Origin: Whitmania pigra
Taxonomy: Eukaryota; Annelida; Clitellata; Hirudinida; Haemopidae
Reading direction: 5' to 3'
Assembly: GCA_021613335.1 (NCBI GenBank)
Contig: JAJTWR010000086.1
Coordinates: 124,001-188,000, forward strand
Length of the DNA stretch: 64,000 bases
Every line of letters starts with the position of its first letter. Position 1 is the stretch's first letter. Shown here in pieces: positions 34,038 through 44,297 of the stretch. The notes beneath the pieces were generated by a model. It was given only the letters and a program-made list of their open reading frames with translations. It was not told where the DNA came from and made no database searches. A program made the position numbers and the translations under genes.

Positions 34038-35411
34038 TTATATCAGATTTAAAATCAGCGACGGATAAACGCCTAAAAGCAAGGTTACGATTACTGAAAG
34101 CGCCAATACCACTTTATATTGAACCGGAATTTCAAGCGCTACCTCTTTACCTTCTTTAAAATAAACCGCAATAATGACTTTAAAATAATAATAAAAACCT
34201 ATCAAAGCATTTGCAATAGCAATAACTACCAATACAATATGATAATTTTGCAACACGTTGAAAAACATAAGGTATTTACCGATAAAGCCCGCTGTAAGCG
34301 GAATACCTGCCAACGATAGCATAGCCACTGTTATAGCCAGAGCAGTAAAAGGATTACTCCTGGCAAGGCCATTGAAACTTTCAAAGCTTTCGCTGCCTGT
34401 TTTTTGTTTTACAACTATTAATACCGCAAAGGCTATAATGCTTGCAAAGGTATAAGCCGCAGCATAAACCAACGCATTATTTGCCGAATCCTTTGTAATA
34501 ACCACTAAAGCAAATAACAAATAACCCGCATGCGATATGCTTGAATAGGCAAGCATGCGTTTTAAATTTCTTTGAAACAAAGCAGTGATGTTTCCTATGC
34601 ACAAAGTAACAATAATAATTGCCAACAAAACAGGCGACCAAAAATCATAAAGCGGCTCAAATGCATCAGCAAAAAGCCTTAAAAAAGATGCAAAACCAGC
34701 CGTTTTAACCACTGTAGACATAAAAGTAGTAATCAACAACGGAGAACCCTCATATACATCCGGTATCCAAAAATGAAAAGGCGCTACGCCTATTTTAAAA
34801 CACAGGCCGATTAAAATCAAAATTACGCCGGGGTAAAAAAGCCCCGATACATTTTTTATATTATCTACCAAATAACTTTGAATTTTTTCAATATCAAAAC
34901 TTCCCGTTGCCCCGTATATCAACGCAATCCCCAACAACAAAAAACCCGTAGAAAACGCTCCCATTAAGAAATATTTTAACGATGCTTCATTGGATGCAAA
35001 ATGAAGTTTTCTAATTCCCGCCAAAATATATAAACTTACCGACATGATTTCTAAACCGATGAAAAGCATTGAAAGATTTTGATAGGAAACCACGATAATC
35101 ACGCCCGACAAGGAAAACAAGATGAGCGTAAAATACTCGGCTACATGATTACTATCGCGGGTAAAATAATTTTTGGTAAGTAAGAAAATAAAAAAAGAGC
35201 CAAAGATGGCAAGCGCTGAAAATGCTAAAGCAAAATTGTCCATTTGAAGCATTCCATAAGAGGTTGCCCTGGCATTCCACCCGCAATAAATAAAACCTAA
35301 ACAAACGGATAAACCAAGTAAAGTAAGCGGAAGTAAAACCTTTTTGGCCTTAAACAAGCCTGCGTATAATACTAATAAAGCTGTAATGACAATGGTTATG
35401 ATGATATTCAT
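34038..35411 (-). CDS. nuoN: NADH-quinone oxidoreductase subunit N
   Basis: 457 aa antiporter-like proton-pumping subunit of complex I with about 14 helices. The conserved helix pair with the pumping Glu/Lys is visible (IGLEIMSVSLYILAGIRK, FKIGVAPFHFWIPDVYEGSP, and later KRMLAYSSISHAGYLL). Last gene of the 14-gene nuo operon; it starts one base after nuoM ends. Length normal. Confidence 0.97.
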   Translation of the reverse strand: MNIIITIVITALLVLYAGLFKAKKVLLPLTLLGLSVCLGFIYCGWNARATSYGMLQMDNFALAFSALAIFGSFFIFLLTKNYFTRDSNHVAEYFTLILFSLSGVIIVVSYQNLSMLFIGLEIMSVSLYILAGIRKLHFASNEASLKYFLMGAFSTGFLLLGIALIYGATGSFDIEKIQSYLVDNIKNVSGLFYPGVILILIGLCFKIGVAPFHFWIPDVYEGSPLLITTFMSTVVKTAGFASFLRLFADAFEPLYDFWSPVLLAIIIVTLCIGNITALFQRNLKRMLAYSSISHAGYLLFALVVITKDSANNALVYAAAYTFASIIAFAVLIVVKQKTGSESFESFNGLARSNPFTALAITVAMLSLAGIPLTAGFIGKYLMFFNVLQNYHIVLVVIAIANALIGFYYYFKVIIAVYFKEGKEVALEIPVQYKVVLALSVIVTLLLGVYPSLILNLI

Positions 35412-35412
35412 T

Positions 35413-36873
35413 TTAATTTAATCCTGCTAATTTTTGGTTTATCTGTTTTAATAAATGCTCTACAGATGCCTCAGACAAATGCAATAAAGGCTTTGGATAA
35501 ACTCCAATAACAATAACCAACCCGCAAATGATGTACAACACCAGCTTTTCTGTTCCCCTGATATCTGTTATTGAAGAAGTAAGCTCATTTGTTTCTCCAA
35601 ACATTACTTTTTGATACATCCGCAGCATATATACTGCCCCTAAAATAATGGTTAAACCGGCCAATGCGCCAAACCAAACATTATATCCATATACGCCCAT
35701 TAATAACAAAAACTCGCCAATAAAACCATTGGTTCCCGGTAAAGCCACCGTACCCAATACAATTATCAGCATGGTAACGGCTAATTGCGGGGCCTTTTTG
35801 GCGATGCCTCCAAGTTCTGCAAGTTTGTTCGTTTTTAATCTTGAAAAAATAATATCCAAAATAAAAAACAAACCTACCACATTAATACCATGACTCAACA
35901 TTTGTATCATTACTCCTTGCAAACTTTGCTTGCTGAGCGCAAAAATACCTGCTGAGATTAACCCAACGTGACCAATTGACGAATAAGCCACTAATTTTTT
36001 TGCGTTTTTTTGATTAAAAGCGATAAGAGAGGCATAAATAATCCCAATTACCGAAAGGCTTACTATAAAAAATTTCCAATCGGCCACTCCTTGAGGAACT
36101 ATCGGAAGTAACCATCTGATGGCTCCATAAACACCCATTTTCAGCATAATTCCTGATAACAACATCGTTCCCTGAGCAGGCGCTTCCGCATAAGTATCAG
36201 GCTGCCAGGTATGAAATGGGAAAACCGGCATTTTTATGGCAAAAGCGATAAAGAAGGCCCAAAACACCCATGCTTGCTGAGCAACATCTAAATTAATATT
36301 ATAAAAACTTTCGAGCAGGAAATTATGATCGGGATTTTGGAGATATAGATAAATAATCCCCAACAGCATAAAAAGCGATCCGGCAATGGTGTACAAAAAG
36401 AATTTTATATTAATTCTGATTCGGTCTTTTCCGCCCCAGATGGCACAAATAAAATAAATGGGAATTAAAGCAGCCTCCCAACCAATGTAGAAAAGAAAAG
36501 CGTCTAAAGCGACAAAAACCAATATCAATCCGCTTTGCATAAACAAAATTAAGGCATAAAAAGCATGCTCGTTTTTATATTCATTTTTAAAAGCTGAAAG
36601 AATAATAATGGGAATCAACACATTGGTTAGTATTACCGTAACCATGCTTATCCCGTCAATCCCTACATAAAACCGAATTCCTAATTGGTCTATCCAAGGT
36701 TGGTTTACCACAAATTGCATATTTGCATCGGGTATAAATTTTGCGACTAATGCAATGGTAACTCCCAAAGATATCAACGAAAAAACCAAAGCGCTTACCT
36801 TAGCGGAGCTCTTGATAAAATTTGTTATGATAGCTCCTAAAACAGGTAAGAATATGAGTATAATGAGTTCCAT
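35413..36873 (-). CDS. nuoM: NADH-quinone oxidoreductase subunit M
   Basis: 486 aa antiporter-like subunit. Key pieces: FYIGWEAALIPIYFICAIWG (pumping Glu in TM5), MPVFPFHTWQPDTYAEAP, and KKLVAYSSIGHVGLISAGIF. It forms a proton channel in the middle of the membrane arm, between NuoL and NuoN. Intact; 19 bp downstream of nuoL. Confidence 0.97.
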   Translation of the reverse strand: MELIILIFLPVLGAIITNFIKSSAKVSALVFSLISLGVTIALVAKFIPDANMQFVVNQPWIDQLGIRFYVGIDGISMVTVILTNVLIPIIILSAFKNEYKNEHAFYALILFMQSGLILVFVALDAFLFYIGWEAALIPIYFICAIWGGKDRIRINIKFFLYTIAGSLFMLLGIIYLYLQNPDHNFLLESFYNINLDVAQQAWVFWAFFIAFAIKMPVFPFHTWQPDTYAEAPAQGTMLLSGIMLKMGVYGAIRWLLPIVPQGVADWKFFIVSLSVIGIIYASLIAFNQKNAKKLVAYSSIGHVGLISAGIFALSKQSLQGVMIQMLSHGINVVGLFFILDIIFSRLKTNKLAELGGIAKKAPQLAVTMLIIVLGTVALPGTNGFIGEFLLLMGVYGYNVWFGALAGLTIILGAVYMLRMYQKVMFGETNELTSSITDIRGTEKLVLYIICGLVIVIGVYPKPLLHLSEASVEHLLKQINQKLAGLN

Positions 36874-36892
36874 TTATATAAATCCGGTCAAA

Positions 36893-38045
36893 TTACAAGA
36901 TTGAAAAACAAACGTATGCTAATAAGGCCACGATTCCAAAAACCATCATAAAAATATAAAATCCTACATTTCCTGATTGCAGCAAACGAAAGCCGTTGCT
37001 TGCTTCAAAGGCTCCTCGCCCTAAGCCGTTTACCAATCCATCAATCAACTGTTTATCTGCTATGCGATAAAAAAACTTTGATAAGCCGTCCAATGGTTTT
37101 CGGATAAGAGCGTCATAAAATTCATCAAAATAAAACTTATGATATGATATTTTTATCCATAGCGGTCGTTGCGCTTCATCAACCAAAGGAATATGGGCTT
37201 TTTTCACATATTTGTTATAAGCGGCCATTAGGGCAATTAATGCGGCCAAGACAGAAAGCCCCATCAAAGCAAATTCGGTATTATGGCTTAATGAGGGTTT
37301 GGGCTGCGAAATATCTGTATGGCTGAGCCAATTTGCCAGCCATTGGTTTCCGCCTAATTCTTTCGGAATATTTAAAACTCCGCCAACAGCAGACAGTAAA
37401 GCCAAAATAATTAGCGGTAATGTCATACTTTTTGGCGGCTCATGGATATGATTTTCTTCCCAATGAGTTCCTCTGTGTTTTCCGTAAAAAGTCAAAAACA
37501 TCATCCTGAAAACATAAAATGCGGTAAGAAATGCCGTAAACAAGCCAATTAACCACAAAACTTTGTTTTGTTGAAAAGTATGCGCTAAAATTTCATCTTT
37601 TGAAAAGAAACCCGAAAATGGCGGCAAACCTGCAATGGCAACAGCGCCAATTAACATGGTAAAAAAGGTTGTTTTCAATTTAATTTTTAATCCGCCCATA
37701 TAGCGCATGTCTTGTTGGTGATGCATGGCGTGTATAACTGAACCTGCTCCCAAAAATAACAGGGCTTTAAAAAATGCGTGAGTCAGCACGTGAAAAAATG
37801 CTCCTGTATATGCGCCCACTCCTAAGCCTAAAAACATATAGCCCAACTGAGATACGGTTGAATAAGCTAACACCTTTTTGATGTCTGTTTGACTCAAGGC
37901 AATAAGCGCTGCCATGAGCGCGGTAACAGTTCCAACAATGGCTATAATGTGTTGAGTATAAGGGGCAAGATCAAACAATAAGCTAGATCGGGCAATCATG
38001 TAAATACCGGCAGTAACCATAGTAGCCGCATGTATTAATGCCGAT

Positions 38046-38080
<35 letters not shown>

Positions 38081-38797
38081 TGTAAACAAAGGTAGCTGCG
38101 CCGATTTACCGCATGCCCCCACAAAAAGAAGCAAGGTAATGACGGTGATTACCGCAGACCCCGGCATCATAGCGGCCGCTTGCGGAAAAATCTTTGAAAA
38201 CTCTAGGCTTCCGAAATTAGCAAACAACATAAATATACCGATTAAAAAACCTAAATCGCCAATACGATTCATTACAAAAGCTTTTTTAGCCGCGCCTGCA
38301 TAATTGATATCGGTAAACCAAAATCCAATGAGAAGATACGAACAAAGGCCGACTCCTTCCCAGCCAATAAACATTACAACATAGTTTGACCCCAACACCA
38401 AAATTAACATGAAAAAGATAAACAGATTTAGATAAGAAAAAAACTTGGCAAATCCTACATCTTCACGCATATAAGCCGTAGAATAAACGTGGATTAAAAA
38501 GCCGATGCCGGTAATCATCAGCGCCATGATTGAACTTAAAGGGTCCAGCAAAAAGGAGAGAGAAATTTGTAAATTTCCTACGCCAATCCAATCAAACAGG
38601 TTTTGCGAAATGGCTTTTACAGGGCTGTTTTGCAGCCGAAAAAACAATGCCGCGCTTAGCATAAACGAAGTTAAAACAACGCCGCTTGCTATTGCGCCAA
38701 CAGCGTTTTTGCTTAAAAAATTTCGCCCCAAACCGTTAATAACAAAACCTAAAAACGGCAACAGCGGAACCAACCAAAGTAATTTTTCCATCATCAT
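36893..38797 (-). CDS. nuoL: NADH-quinone oxidoreductase subunit L
   Basis: 634 aa, the distal pump of the membrane arm. It shows MFIGWEGVGLCSYLLIGFWF, QLPLFTWLPDAMAGPTPVSA (with LIHAATMVTAG after it) and KKVLAYSTVSQLGYMFLGLG, then a long C-terminal region for the lateral helix. Met2 or Met3 may be the used start. Six bases separate it from nuoK. Confidence 0.97.
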
Positions 38798-38803
38798 AAT
38801 ACC

Positions 38804-39133
38804 TTACCACTTAAGGCGATTTAATACATTAATATCTATTGACTGCGTATTTCTGTACACCATTACGATGATACTAAGCCCGATAGCCACTTCGGCGGCA
38901 GCCAAAACCATAATAAAGAATACAAATACCTGACCTGACGGGTCGTTATGGTGTACTGAAAATGCGGTAAGCAATAAATTTACGGCATTAAGCATCAGCT
39001 CTATCGACATAAATATTACCAGAGCATTTCTACGGATAAGCACCCCCATAACGCCAATGGTAAAAATAATGGCGCAAAACCATATGTAATGGTTAAGCGG
39101 CACCGCCTGCATACTGTGTATTAAACTATCCAT
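38804..39133 (-). CDS. nuoK: NADH-quinone oxidoreductase subunit K
   Basis: 109 aa, three helices. The two membrane glutamates of NuoK are present (FMSIELMLNAVNLLL and LAAAEVAIGLSIIVMVYR). Its start overlaps the nuoJ stop by 8 bp. Part of the E-channel/quinone coupling region. Confidence 0.96.
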   Translation of the reverse strand: MDSLIHSMQAVPLNHYIWFCAIIFTIGVMGVLIRRNALVIFMSIELMLNAVNLLLTAFSVHHNDPSGQVFVFFIMVLAAAEVAIGLSIIVMVYRNTQSIDINVLNRLKW

Positions 39134-39629
39134 TTACTTCATCTTTTTTGGTTAATAAAACGGCCCCTACCATCGCGCTTAACAATAAAACAGACGATAG
39201 CTCAAAAGGAAGCATAAAAGGCCCAAACAACTCTTTACCCAAACTTTTTACCAGCCCCAGACTTGGGTTTTTTAATACCAACGGATTGTTGATAGCCGTT
39301 GCTTTTAAAGATCCAATTAAAGTTACCGCCAAACATCCTCCTGCAATTGAGCCAATAAGTTTAAGCAGGAAAGATTTATTGGGTTCGTTTTCATGATTAA
39401 GGTTTAACAGCATCAACACGAAAAGAAACAGCACCATAATGGCTCCCATGTAAACAATAAAATTTACAACGGCCAAAAACTGCGCATTTAACAACACATA
39501 GTGTACCGTAAAGGTAAAAAAGGTAAGAATGAGGTATAAAACGCTATGAATCGGATTTTTTGCAAAAATCACCATCAGGGCGAAAATAATACTTAATGTT
39601 CCTACAAAATAGAATACTGATGTACTCAT
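39126..39629 (-). CDS. nuoJ: NADH-quinone oxidoreductase subunit J
   Basis: 167 aa, five helices, with the family segment NPIHSVLYLILTFFTFTVHY and FIVYMGAIMVLFLFVLMLLN (the helix whose pi-bulge couples quinone chemistry to pumping). It is 41 bp after nuoI, a slightly longer gap than elsewhere in the operon. Intact. Confidence 0.95.
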   Translation of the reverse strand: MSTSVFYFVGTLSIIFALMVIFAKNPIHSVLYLILTFFTFTVHYVLLNAQFLAVVNFIVYMGAIMVLFLFVLMLLNLNHENEPNKSFLLKLIGSIAGGCLAVTLIGSLKATAINNPLVLKNPSLGLVKSLGKELFGPFMLPFELSSVLLLSAMVGAVLLTKKDEVNG

Positions 39630-39670
39630 TTAGATTTGTTTTTATTTATTACCGCGCTTTTGCATGGGTT

Positions 39671-40186
39671 TCATTTTTGTTTATTTTCTAACGGCTCTTC
39701 AAGCAATTTATCTTTACCGTAAATAAAGTTTTTACGCAGATAGTCGGCCGGTACAATAGGGCCGTCCAAATAAATAGCTTCTTTGGGGCAAGCTTCTTCG
39801 CACAAGCCGCAAAAAATACAGCGTAACATATTTATTTCGTAAACTGCGGCATATTTTTCTTCTCTGTAAAGGTGTTTTTCATCTTTTTTACGTTCAGCAG
39901 CAACCATAGTAATAGCTTCAGCCGGACAAGACAATGCGCAAAGTCCGCAGGCGGTGCAACGTTCGCGTCCTTGTTCGTCGCGTTTTAAAGAATGCATTCC
40001 TCGCCAATTGACAGAAAATTCTCTCTCCTCTTCAGGATATTTTACCGTAGCGCTCTTTTTAAAAAAATGCCCAATAGTTGTACCCAAACCTTTGGCAATG
40101 GCAGGGAGATACATCCGTTCGGCAAAATTCAATGGCTTTTGCACTAAAACTTTCTTTTTATTACTTAAAGATTCCATCGATATCAT
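39671..40186 (-). CDS. nuoI: NADH-quinone oxidoreductase subunit I (two 4Fe-4S)
   Basis: 171 aa from ATG 40186, whose first base is shared with the nuoH stop (TAATG). A longer frame to 40261 would overlap nuoH by 76 bp and lacks family-like sequence, so it is rejected; ATG 40177 is another option. It carries two ferredoxin motifs, CTACGLCALSCP and CIFCGLCEEACP, which bind clusters N6a and N6b that lead electrons to N2. All eight cysteines are intact. Confidence 0.95.
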   Translation of the reverse strand: MISMESLSNKKKVLVQKPLNFAERMYLPAIAKGLGTTIGHFFKKSATVKYPEEEREFSVNWRGMHSLKRDEQGRERCTACGLCALSCPAEAITMVAAERKKDEKHLYREEKYAAVYEINMLRCIFCGLCEEACPKEAIYLDGPIVPADYLRKNFIYGKDKLLEEPLENKQK

Positions 40187-41220
40187 TAAAAATTTTGTAA
40201 TGCGATAACCATTCCGGTGATAATAATATTTGCTATGGCGATGGGTATTAAAGCTTTCCAACCCAAGTTCATTAATTGATCATAGCGGAAACGGGGTATT
40301 GTCCACCGAACCCACATAAAAAAGAAAATGAAGGCAAATATCTTCATAAAGAAGATAAATGTCCCAAATAAAGGAGCCCAAACCGGCCCCAGTATGTTAG
40401 CCGCCGCGTCCATACCGGGATAATTGTAACCGCCAAAGTAAAGAGCGGCCATAACCGCCGATGATACGAACATGTTAATGTATTCTGCAAAAAGGTAAAA
40501 ACCTAATTTCATTGACGAATATTCCATGTGATATCCTCCGTTTAGCTCGGTCTCGCATTCGGGTATATCAAAAGGAGCCCTGTTGGTTTCTGCAAAAGCG
40601 CAAACCATAAAAACAATAAAGCCTATGGGTTGATATAAAATATTCCAATGCCAACCGTGTTGGGCAGCTGTTATTTCGCGTAAACTTAAAGTGTTGGTTT
40701 GCAACAAAAGGGCAATAATAGCTAAACCCATTGCAATTTCGTAACTAATATTTTGCGATGCCGCACGAATTGCGCTTAACAGAGAATACTTATTATTAGA
40801 GGCCCAACCGCCTATCATAACCCCATATACGCCTAAAGAAACCACTCCAAAAATATATAGCACTCCCACGTTAATATCGGTTACCTGAAGGGGGATAACT
40901 TTTCCCTGAAGGGTAATATCTTGCCCCCATGGAATAACCGCCGTACCTATACAAGCACAAAACATAGCCAAGCCAGGCCCCGCCAAAAACAACCACTTGT
41001 TGGAACTTTGCGGAATAATTTCTTCTTTGGTAAACATCTTCACTCCATCGGCCAATGGTTGCAAAATTCCGAACGGGCCGGCTCTATCAGGGCCTAAACG
41101 ATCCTGAAGAAAAGCTGCCACTTTTCGCTCTACGTAAGTAGAATACATCGCAATAAACAAACTGACGGCAAAAACCGCAATCACCAATAAAAATTTCTCC
41201 GTTACAAAATAAACTTCCAT
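40186..41220 (-). CDS. nuoH: NADH-quinone oxidoreductase subunit H
   Basis: 344 aa membrane subunit forming the quinone chamber. Diagnostic: YVERKVAAFLQDRLGPDRAG, FGILQPLADGVKMFTKEEII, and FAETNRAPFDIPECETELNG. Eight to nine helices. It overlaps the nuoG stop by one base. Intact. Confidence 0.97.
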   Translation of the reverse strand: MEVYFVTEKFLLVIAVFAVSLFIAMYSTYVERKVAAFLQDRLGPDRAGPFGILQPLADGVKMFTKEEIIPQSSNKWLFLAGPGLAMFCACIGTAVIPWGQDITLQGKVIPLQVTDINVGVLYIFGVVSLGVYGVMIGGWASNNKYSLLSAIRAASQNISYEIAMGLAIIALLLQTNTLSLREITAAQHGWHWNILYQPIGFIVFMVCAFAETNRAPFDIPECETELNGGYHMEYSSMKLGFYLFAEYINMFVSSAVMAALYFGGYNYPGMDAAANILGPVWAPLFGTFIFFMKIFAFIFFFMWVRWTIPRFRYDQLMNLGWKALIPIAIANIIITGMVIALQNF

Positions 41221-42230
41221 TAAACTTTGGTACTCCTTTCTAATTCAATCTTATTAGCCGCTTGTAATTTCAGATTCTCTTTAATCACCGGAAGCGGTTT
41301 AAAGGTTTGGTAATGGTTAGATGAGATAACCGAAGTATCCGCAATATTTGTTGGATGTTCCAATATCCAATCTGATGTTTTCTTTTTCTCAAATCGACAT
41401 TCGTTACAAATAAAATCTTCCACTTCGCCGTATTGGTTTTTACGGGCCGTTATGCGTAAAATATCTTCTCCTTTATACCAAATCGTTACCTTACCTTTAC
41501 ATTTCTGATGATTACAATCTCTATGGGCATCAACAGGCTTGGTATACCAAACCCGACTTTTGAACCGGAATGTTTTATCTGTTAAAGCGCCAACCGGACA
41601 AACGTCTATAATATTTCCTGAAAAATCGTTATCAATTGCTTTTTCAATGTAAGTAGAAATTTCTGAATGATCGCCTCTGTTTAATATCCCATGCACCCTA
41701 TTATCCGTAATTTGATCGGCCGTAAATATACATCTGTAACACAAAATGCAACGGTTCATGTGCAATTGTATCTTATCTCCGATATCAATTCTATCAAAAG
41801 TACGACGCTCAAATTCGTAATGAGTATTTTGCAGGCCGTGTTTATAGCTCAAATTCTGCAAATCGCATTCTCCGGCTTGGTCGCAAACAGGGCAATCCAG
41901 GGGATGATTAATAAGTAAAATTTCAACTATGCCATTTCTTGCCTCCAATACCTCCGGCGAAGTAAGGTTTTGAACTTCCATTCCATCCATCGCAACCGTA
42001 CGGCATGATGCCACCAGTTTAGGCATTGGGCGAGGATCTTTTTCTGAGCTCTTGCTAACTTTTACAATACATGTGCGGCATTTACCCCCGCTGCCTTCCA
42101 GTTTGGAATAATAACACATGGCAGGCGGCACAATATCGCCTCCTATTTGCCTTGCGGCATTAAGAATGGTAGTTCCGGGGGCTACCTCTACTGTTATTCC
42201 GTCTATGGTTATTTTTAGTAAATTGCTCAT
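41220..42230 (-). CDS. nuoG: NADH-quinone oxidoreductase subunit G, short form
   Basis: 336 aa, against about 700-900 aa for classical NuoG. The N-terminal cluster domains are complete: 2Fe-2S (MCYYSKLEGSGGKCRTC and ASCRT), the His/Cys N5 motif (HPLDCPVCDQAGECDLQ), and the 4Fe-4S motif CILCYRCIF with CPVGAL. A small Cys motif follows (CNHQKCKGK, CNECRF). The large molybdopterin-oxidoreductase-like C-terminal domain is absent. Short NuoG proteins occur in other Bacteroidota, so this is probably lineage-typical and not a break. Confidence 0.93.
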   Translation of the reverse strand: MSNLLKITIDGITVEVAPGTTILNAARQIGGDIVPPAMCYYSKLEGSGGKCRTCIVKVSKSSEKDPRPMPKLVASCRTVAMDGMEVQNLTSPEVLEARNGIVEILLINHPLDCPVCDQAGECDLQNLSYKHGLQNTHYEFERRTFDRIDIGDKIQLHMNRCILCYRCIFTADQITDNRVHGILNRGDHSEISTYIEKAIDNDFSGNIIDVCPVGALTDKTFRFKSRVWYTKPVDAHRDCNHQKCKGKVTIWYKGEDILRITARKNQYGEVEDFICNECRFEKKKTSDWILEHPTNIADTSVISSNHYQTFKPLPVIKENLKLQAANKIELERSTKV

Positions 42231-42414
42231 TTAATACTTCAAAAGTGAAAATTAAAAAATCAAAACCATTAATTTTGCAAGTTATTTTTTTACTTTGTTT
42301 GCTTTTATTAAGATTTAATTTCTTTAAACTTTCAATTATTTATTGTTTGTTTATCCATTCTGGCTCAATGTATTTCTTTATTTCAAGTTTAAAATAAAAG
42401 CAAACGCTTAAATT
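42231..42414. other. Gap inside the nuo operon
   Basis: 184 bp, very AT-rich, between nuoF and nuoG; all other nuo gaps but one (nuoA-nuoB, 119 bp) are under 45 bp. No gene, clear hairpin or TAnnTTTG promoter was found. It may hold an internal processing or promoter site. Confidence 0.4.
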
Positions 42415-43785
42415 TTAATTTTTACACTTTTCAACCGGCGGTTTAGAAATTGGGGCTGCATAATTTGCTAATCCATAATTTTGTTTCTGACTTTTCATAG
42501 GCTCTTTTACATGCCATTCAAATTCGTCTCTAAAATGCCTGATTGCGCTCGCTACCGGCCAAGCAGCCGCATCGCCCAAAGGGCAAATAGTATTGCCTTC
42601 TATCTTTTTCGAAACATCGACCAGCAAATCAATATCGCTCATTTTGCCATGCCCGTATTCTAAGTTGTGGAGTAATTTTTCTAACCAGCCCGTTCCCTCT
42701 CTGCAAGGGGAACACTGCCCGCAGCTTTCGTGATGATAAAACCGAGAAAAATTCCAGGTATTTCTAACGATGCATTGCTCTTCGTCAAAAACAATAAAAC
42801 CGCCCGAACCCAGCATGGTGCCTGTTTCAAAGCCGCCTTCAGACAAAGATTCATAACTCATTAGTCGAGGTTGGCCGTCGGCTAATTTCAAGGTTAAATT
42901 TGCCGGAAGAATCGGCACGGAAGACCCCCCGGCTACCATTGCTTTAAGACGTTTGCCGTTTGCAATACCTCCACAATATTCATCTGAATAAATAAACTCT
43001 TCCACCGGTAAGCCCAATTCAATTTCATAAACGCCGGGTTTTGCCAAATTTCCGGAAGCCGAAATCAATTTTGTGCCTGTACTACGGCCAATACCAATTT
43101 TGGCATATTCATTCCCTCCATCATTTATTATCGGCACTATGGCGGCAATAGATTCAACATTATTTACCACCGTTGGGCAGTCATACAAACCTGCAACTGC
43201 CGGAAAAGGCGGTTTAATTCGCGGATTTCCTCTTTTCCCTTCCAATGATTCTAACAGGGCAGTTTCTTCTCCGCAAATGTAAGCTCCCCCGCCCGGTTGT
43301 ACATATAACTCTAAATTGTAATCGGTTCCAAGAATATTTTTACCCAGCAAACCCGCCGCTTTAGCCTCGGCAATTGCTTGCTCTAAGATACGAATTTGCG
43401 GCATCATTTCTCCGCGAACATAAATGTATGAAGTATGAACCCCTAAAGCGTAGCTGGCCACAATCATTCCTTCAACCAGCAGGTGAGGAATGTAGGTCAT
43501 TAAAAAACGATCTTTAAAAGTGCCCGGTTCCGACTCATCGGCATTGCACACCAAATAACGCGGCGCCCCTTCCGGTTTAGCCAAAAAACCCCATTTCATC
43601 CCCGTTGGAAAACCTGCCCCTCCGCGGCCGCGAAGCCCCGATTTTTTCACCTCCTCAACAACCTCGTTTTCCGTTAAAGTTTTAAGAGCTTTATTTACAG
43701 CGCGATAACCGCCTTTTTGACGATAAACCTCCAAAGTGTTTATCCCCGGTACGTTGATATGTTCTAATAATAATTTACGTCCCAT
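42415..43785 (-). CDS. nuoF: NADH-quinone oxidoreductase subunit F (FMN, NADH binding)
   Basis: 456 aa. Glycine-rich NADH/FMN site GLRGRGGAGFPTGMKWGF, FMN contacts CNADESEPGTFKDR, and the N3 4Fe-4S motif ESCGQCSPCREGTGW with a fourth Cys in NTICPLGDAAAW. It accepts hydride from NADH. Its start shares a base with the nuoE stop. Intact. Confidence 0.97.
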   Translation of the reverse strand: MGRKLLLEHINVPGINTLEVYRQKGGYRAVNKALKTLTENEVVEEVKKSGLRGRGGAGFPTGMKWGFLAKPEGAPRYLVCNADESEPGTFKDRFLMTYIPHLLVEGMIVASYALGVHTSYIYVRGEMMPQIRILEQAIAEAKAAGLLGKNILGTDYNLELYVQPGGGAYICGEETALLESLEGKRGNPRIKPPFPAVAGLYDCPTVVNNVESIAAIVPIINDGGNEYAKIGIGRSTGTKLISASGNLAKPGVYEIELGLPVEEFIYSDEYCGGIANGKRLKAMVAGGSSVPILPANLTLKLADGQPRLMSYESLSEGGFETGTMLGSGGFIVFDEEQCIVRNTWNFSRFYHHESCGQCSPCREGTGWLEKLLHNLEYGHGKMSDIDLLVDVSKKIEGNTICPLGDAAAWPVASAIRHFRDEFEWHVKEPMKSQKQNYGLANYAAPISKPPVEKCKN

Positions 43786-44297
43786 TATTTATTGCGCAAA
43801 TCGTTTATTAATTGATCAACCGATTGTTCGGTTAAATTTTCGTAGAAAGTATATTCAGGCCCAATTTGCAATACAGGGCCATATCCACAAGCCGCTAAAC
43901 ATTCAACCCCTCGCCAACTGAACAAGCCGTCGGGGGTAATTTCTCCTTCCTTAACGCCCAAAACTTTCTCAATGTGAACCATAATTTTTTCGGCCCCTAC
44001 TAAACAGCAAGGCCCTGTTCGACAAATCTCTAAAACGTATTTTCCCTGAGGTTTTAAAAAGTACATGGCGTAAAACGAGGCAACTTCATAAACCTCTATA
44101 GGCTTTATGTTTAAATATTCGGCAATCTTATCCATTGCCGAAACGCTGATCCAACCAAACTCAGCCTGTACCAGATGCAATATCGGCAACAGAGCCGATT
44201 TTTGCCTGCCTTCGGGATAGCGACCAACAATTTCATCAAACTTTTGAATTAAAGCCGATGAAAATTCTACCGGTTGAGTTTTTTCTACTTTAAGCAT
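43785..44297 (-). CDS. nuoE: NADH-quinone oxidoreductase subunit E (2Fe-2S)
   Basis: 170 aa thioredoxin-like subunit holding cluster N1a. Cysteines: EICRTGPCCLVGAE and VECLAACGYGPVLQI. The helical N-terminal part (LPILHLVQAEFGWIS) is typical. It overlaps nuoD by 8 bp. Confidence 0.96.
   Translation of the reverse strand: MLKVEKTQPVEFSSALIQKFDEIVGRYPEGRQKSALLPILHLVQAEFGWISVSAMDKIAEYLNIKPIEVYEVASFYAMYFLKPQGKYVLEICRTGPCCLVGAEKIMVHIEKVLGVKEGEITPDGLFSWRGVECLAACGYGPVLQIGPEYTFYENLTEQSVDQLINDLRNK

Noticed and set aside
40187..40261. N-terminal extension of nuoI
   Set aside because: It would overlap nuoH by 76 bp and has no family-like sequence; ATG 40186 in a TAATG overlap fits better.
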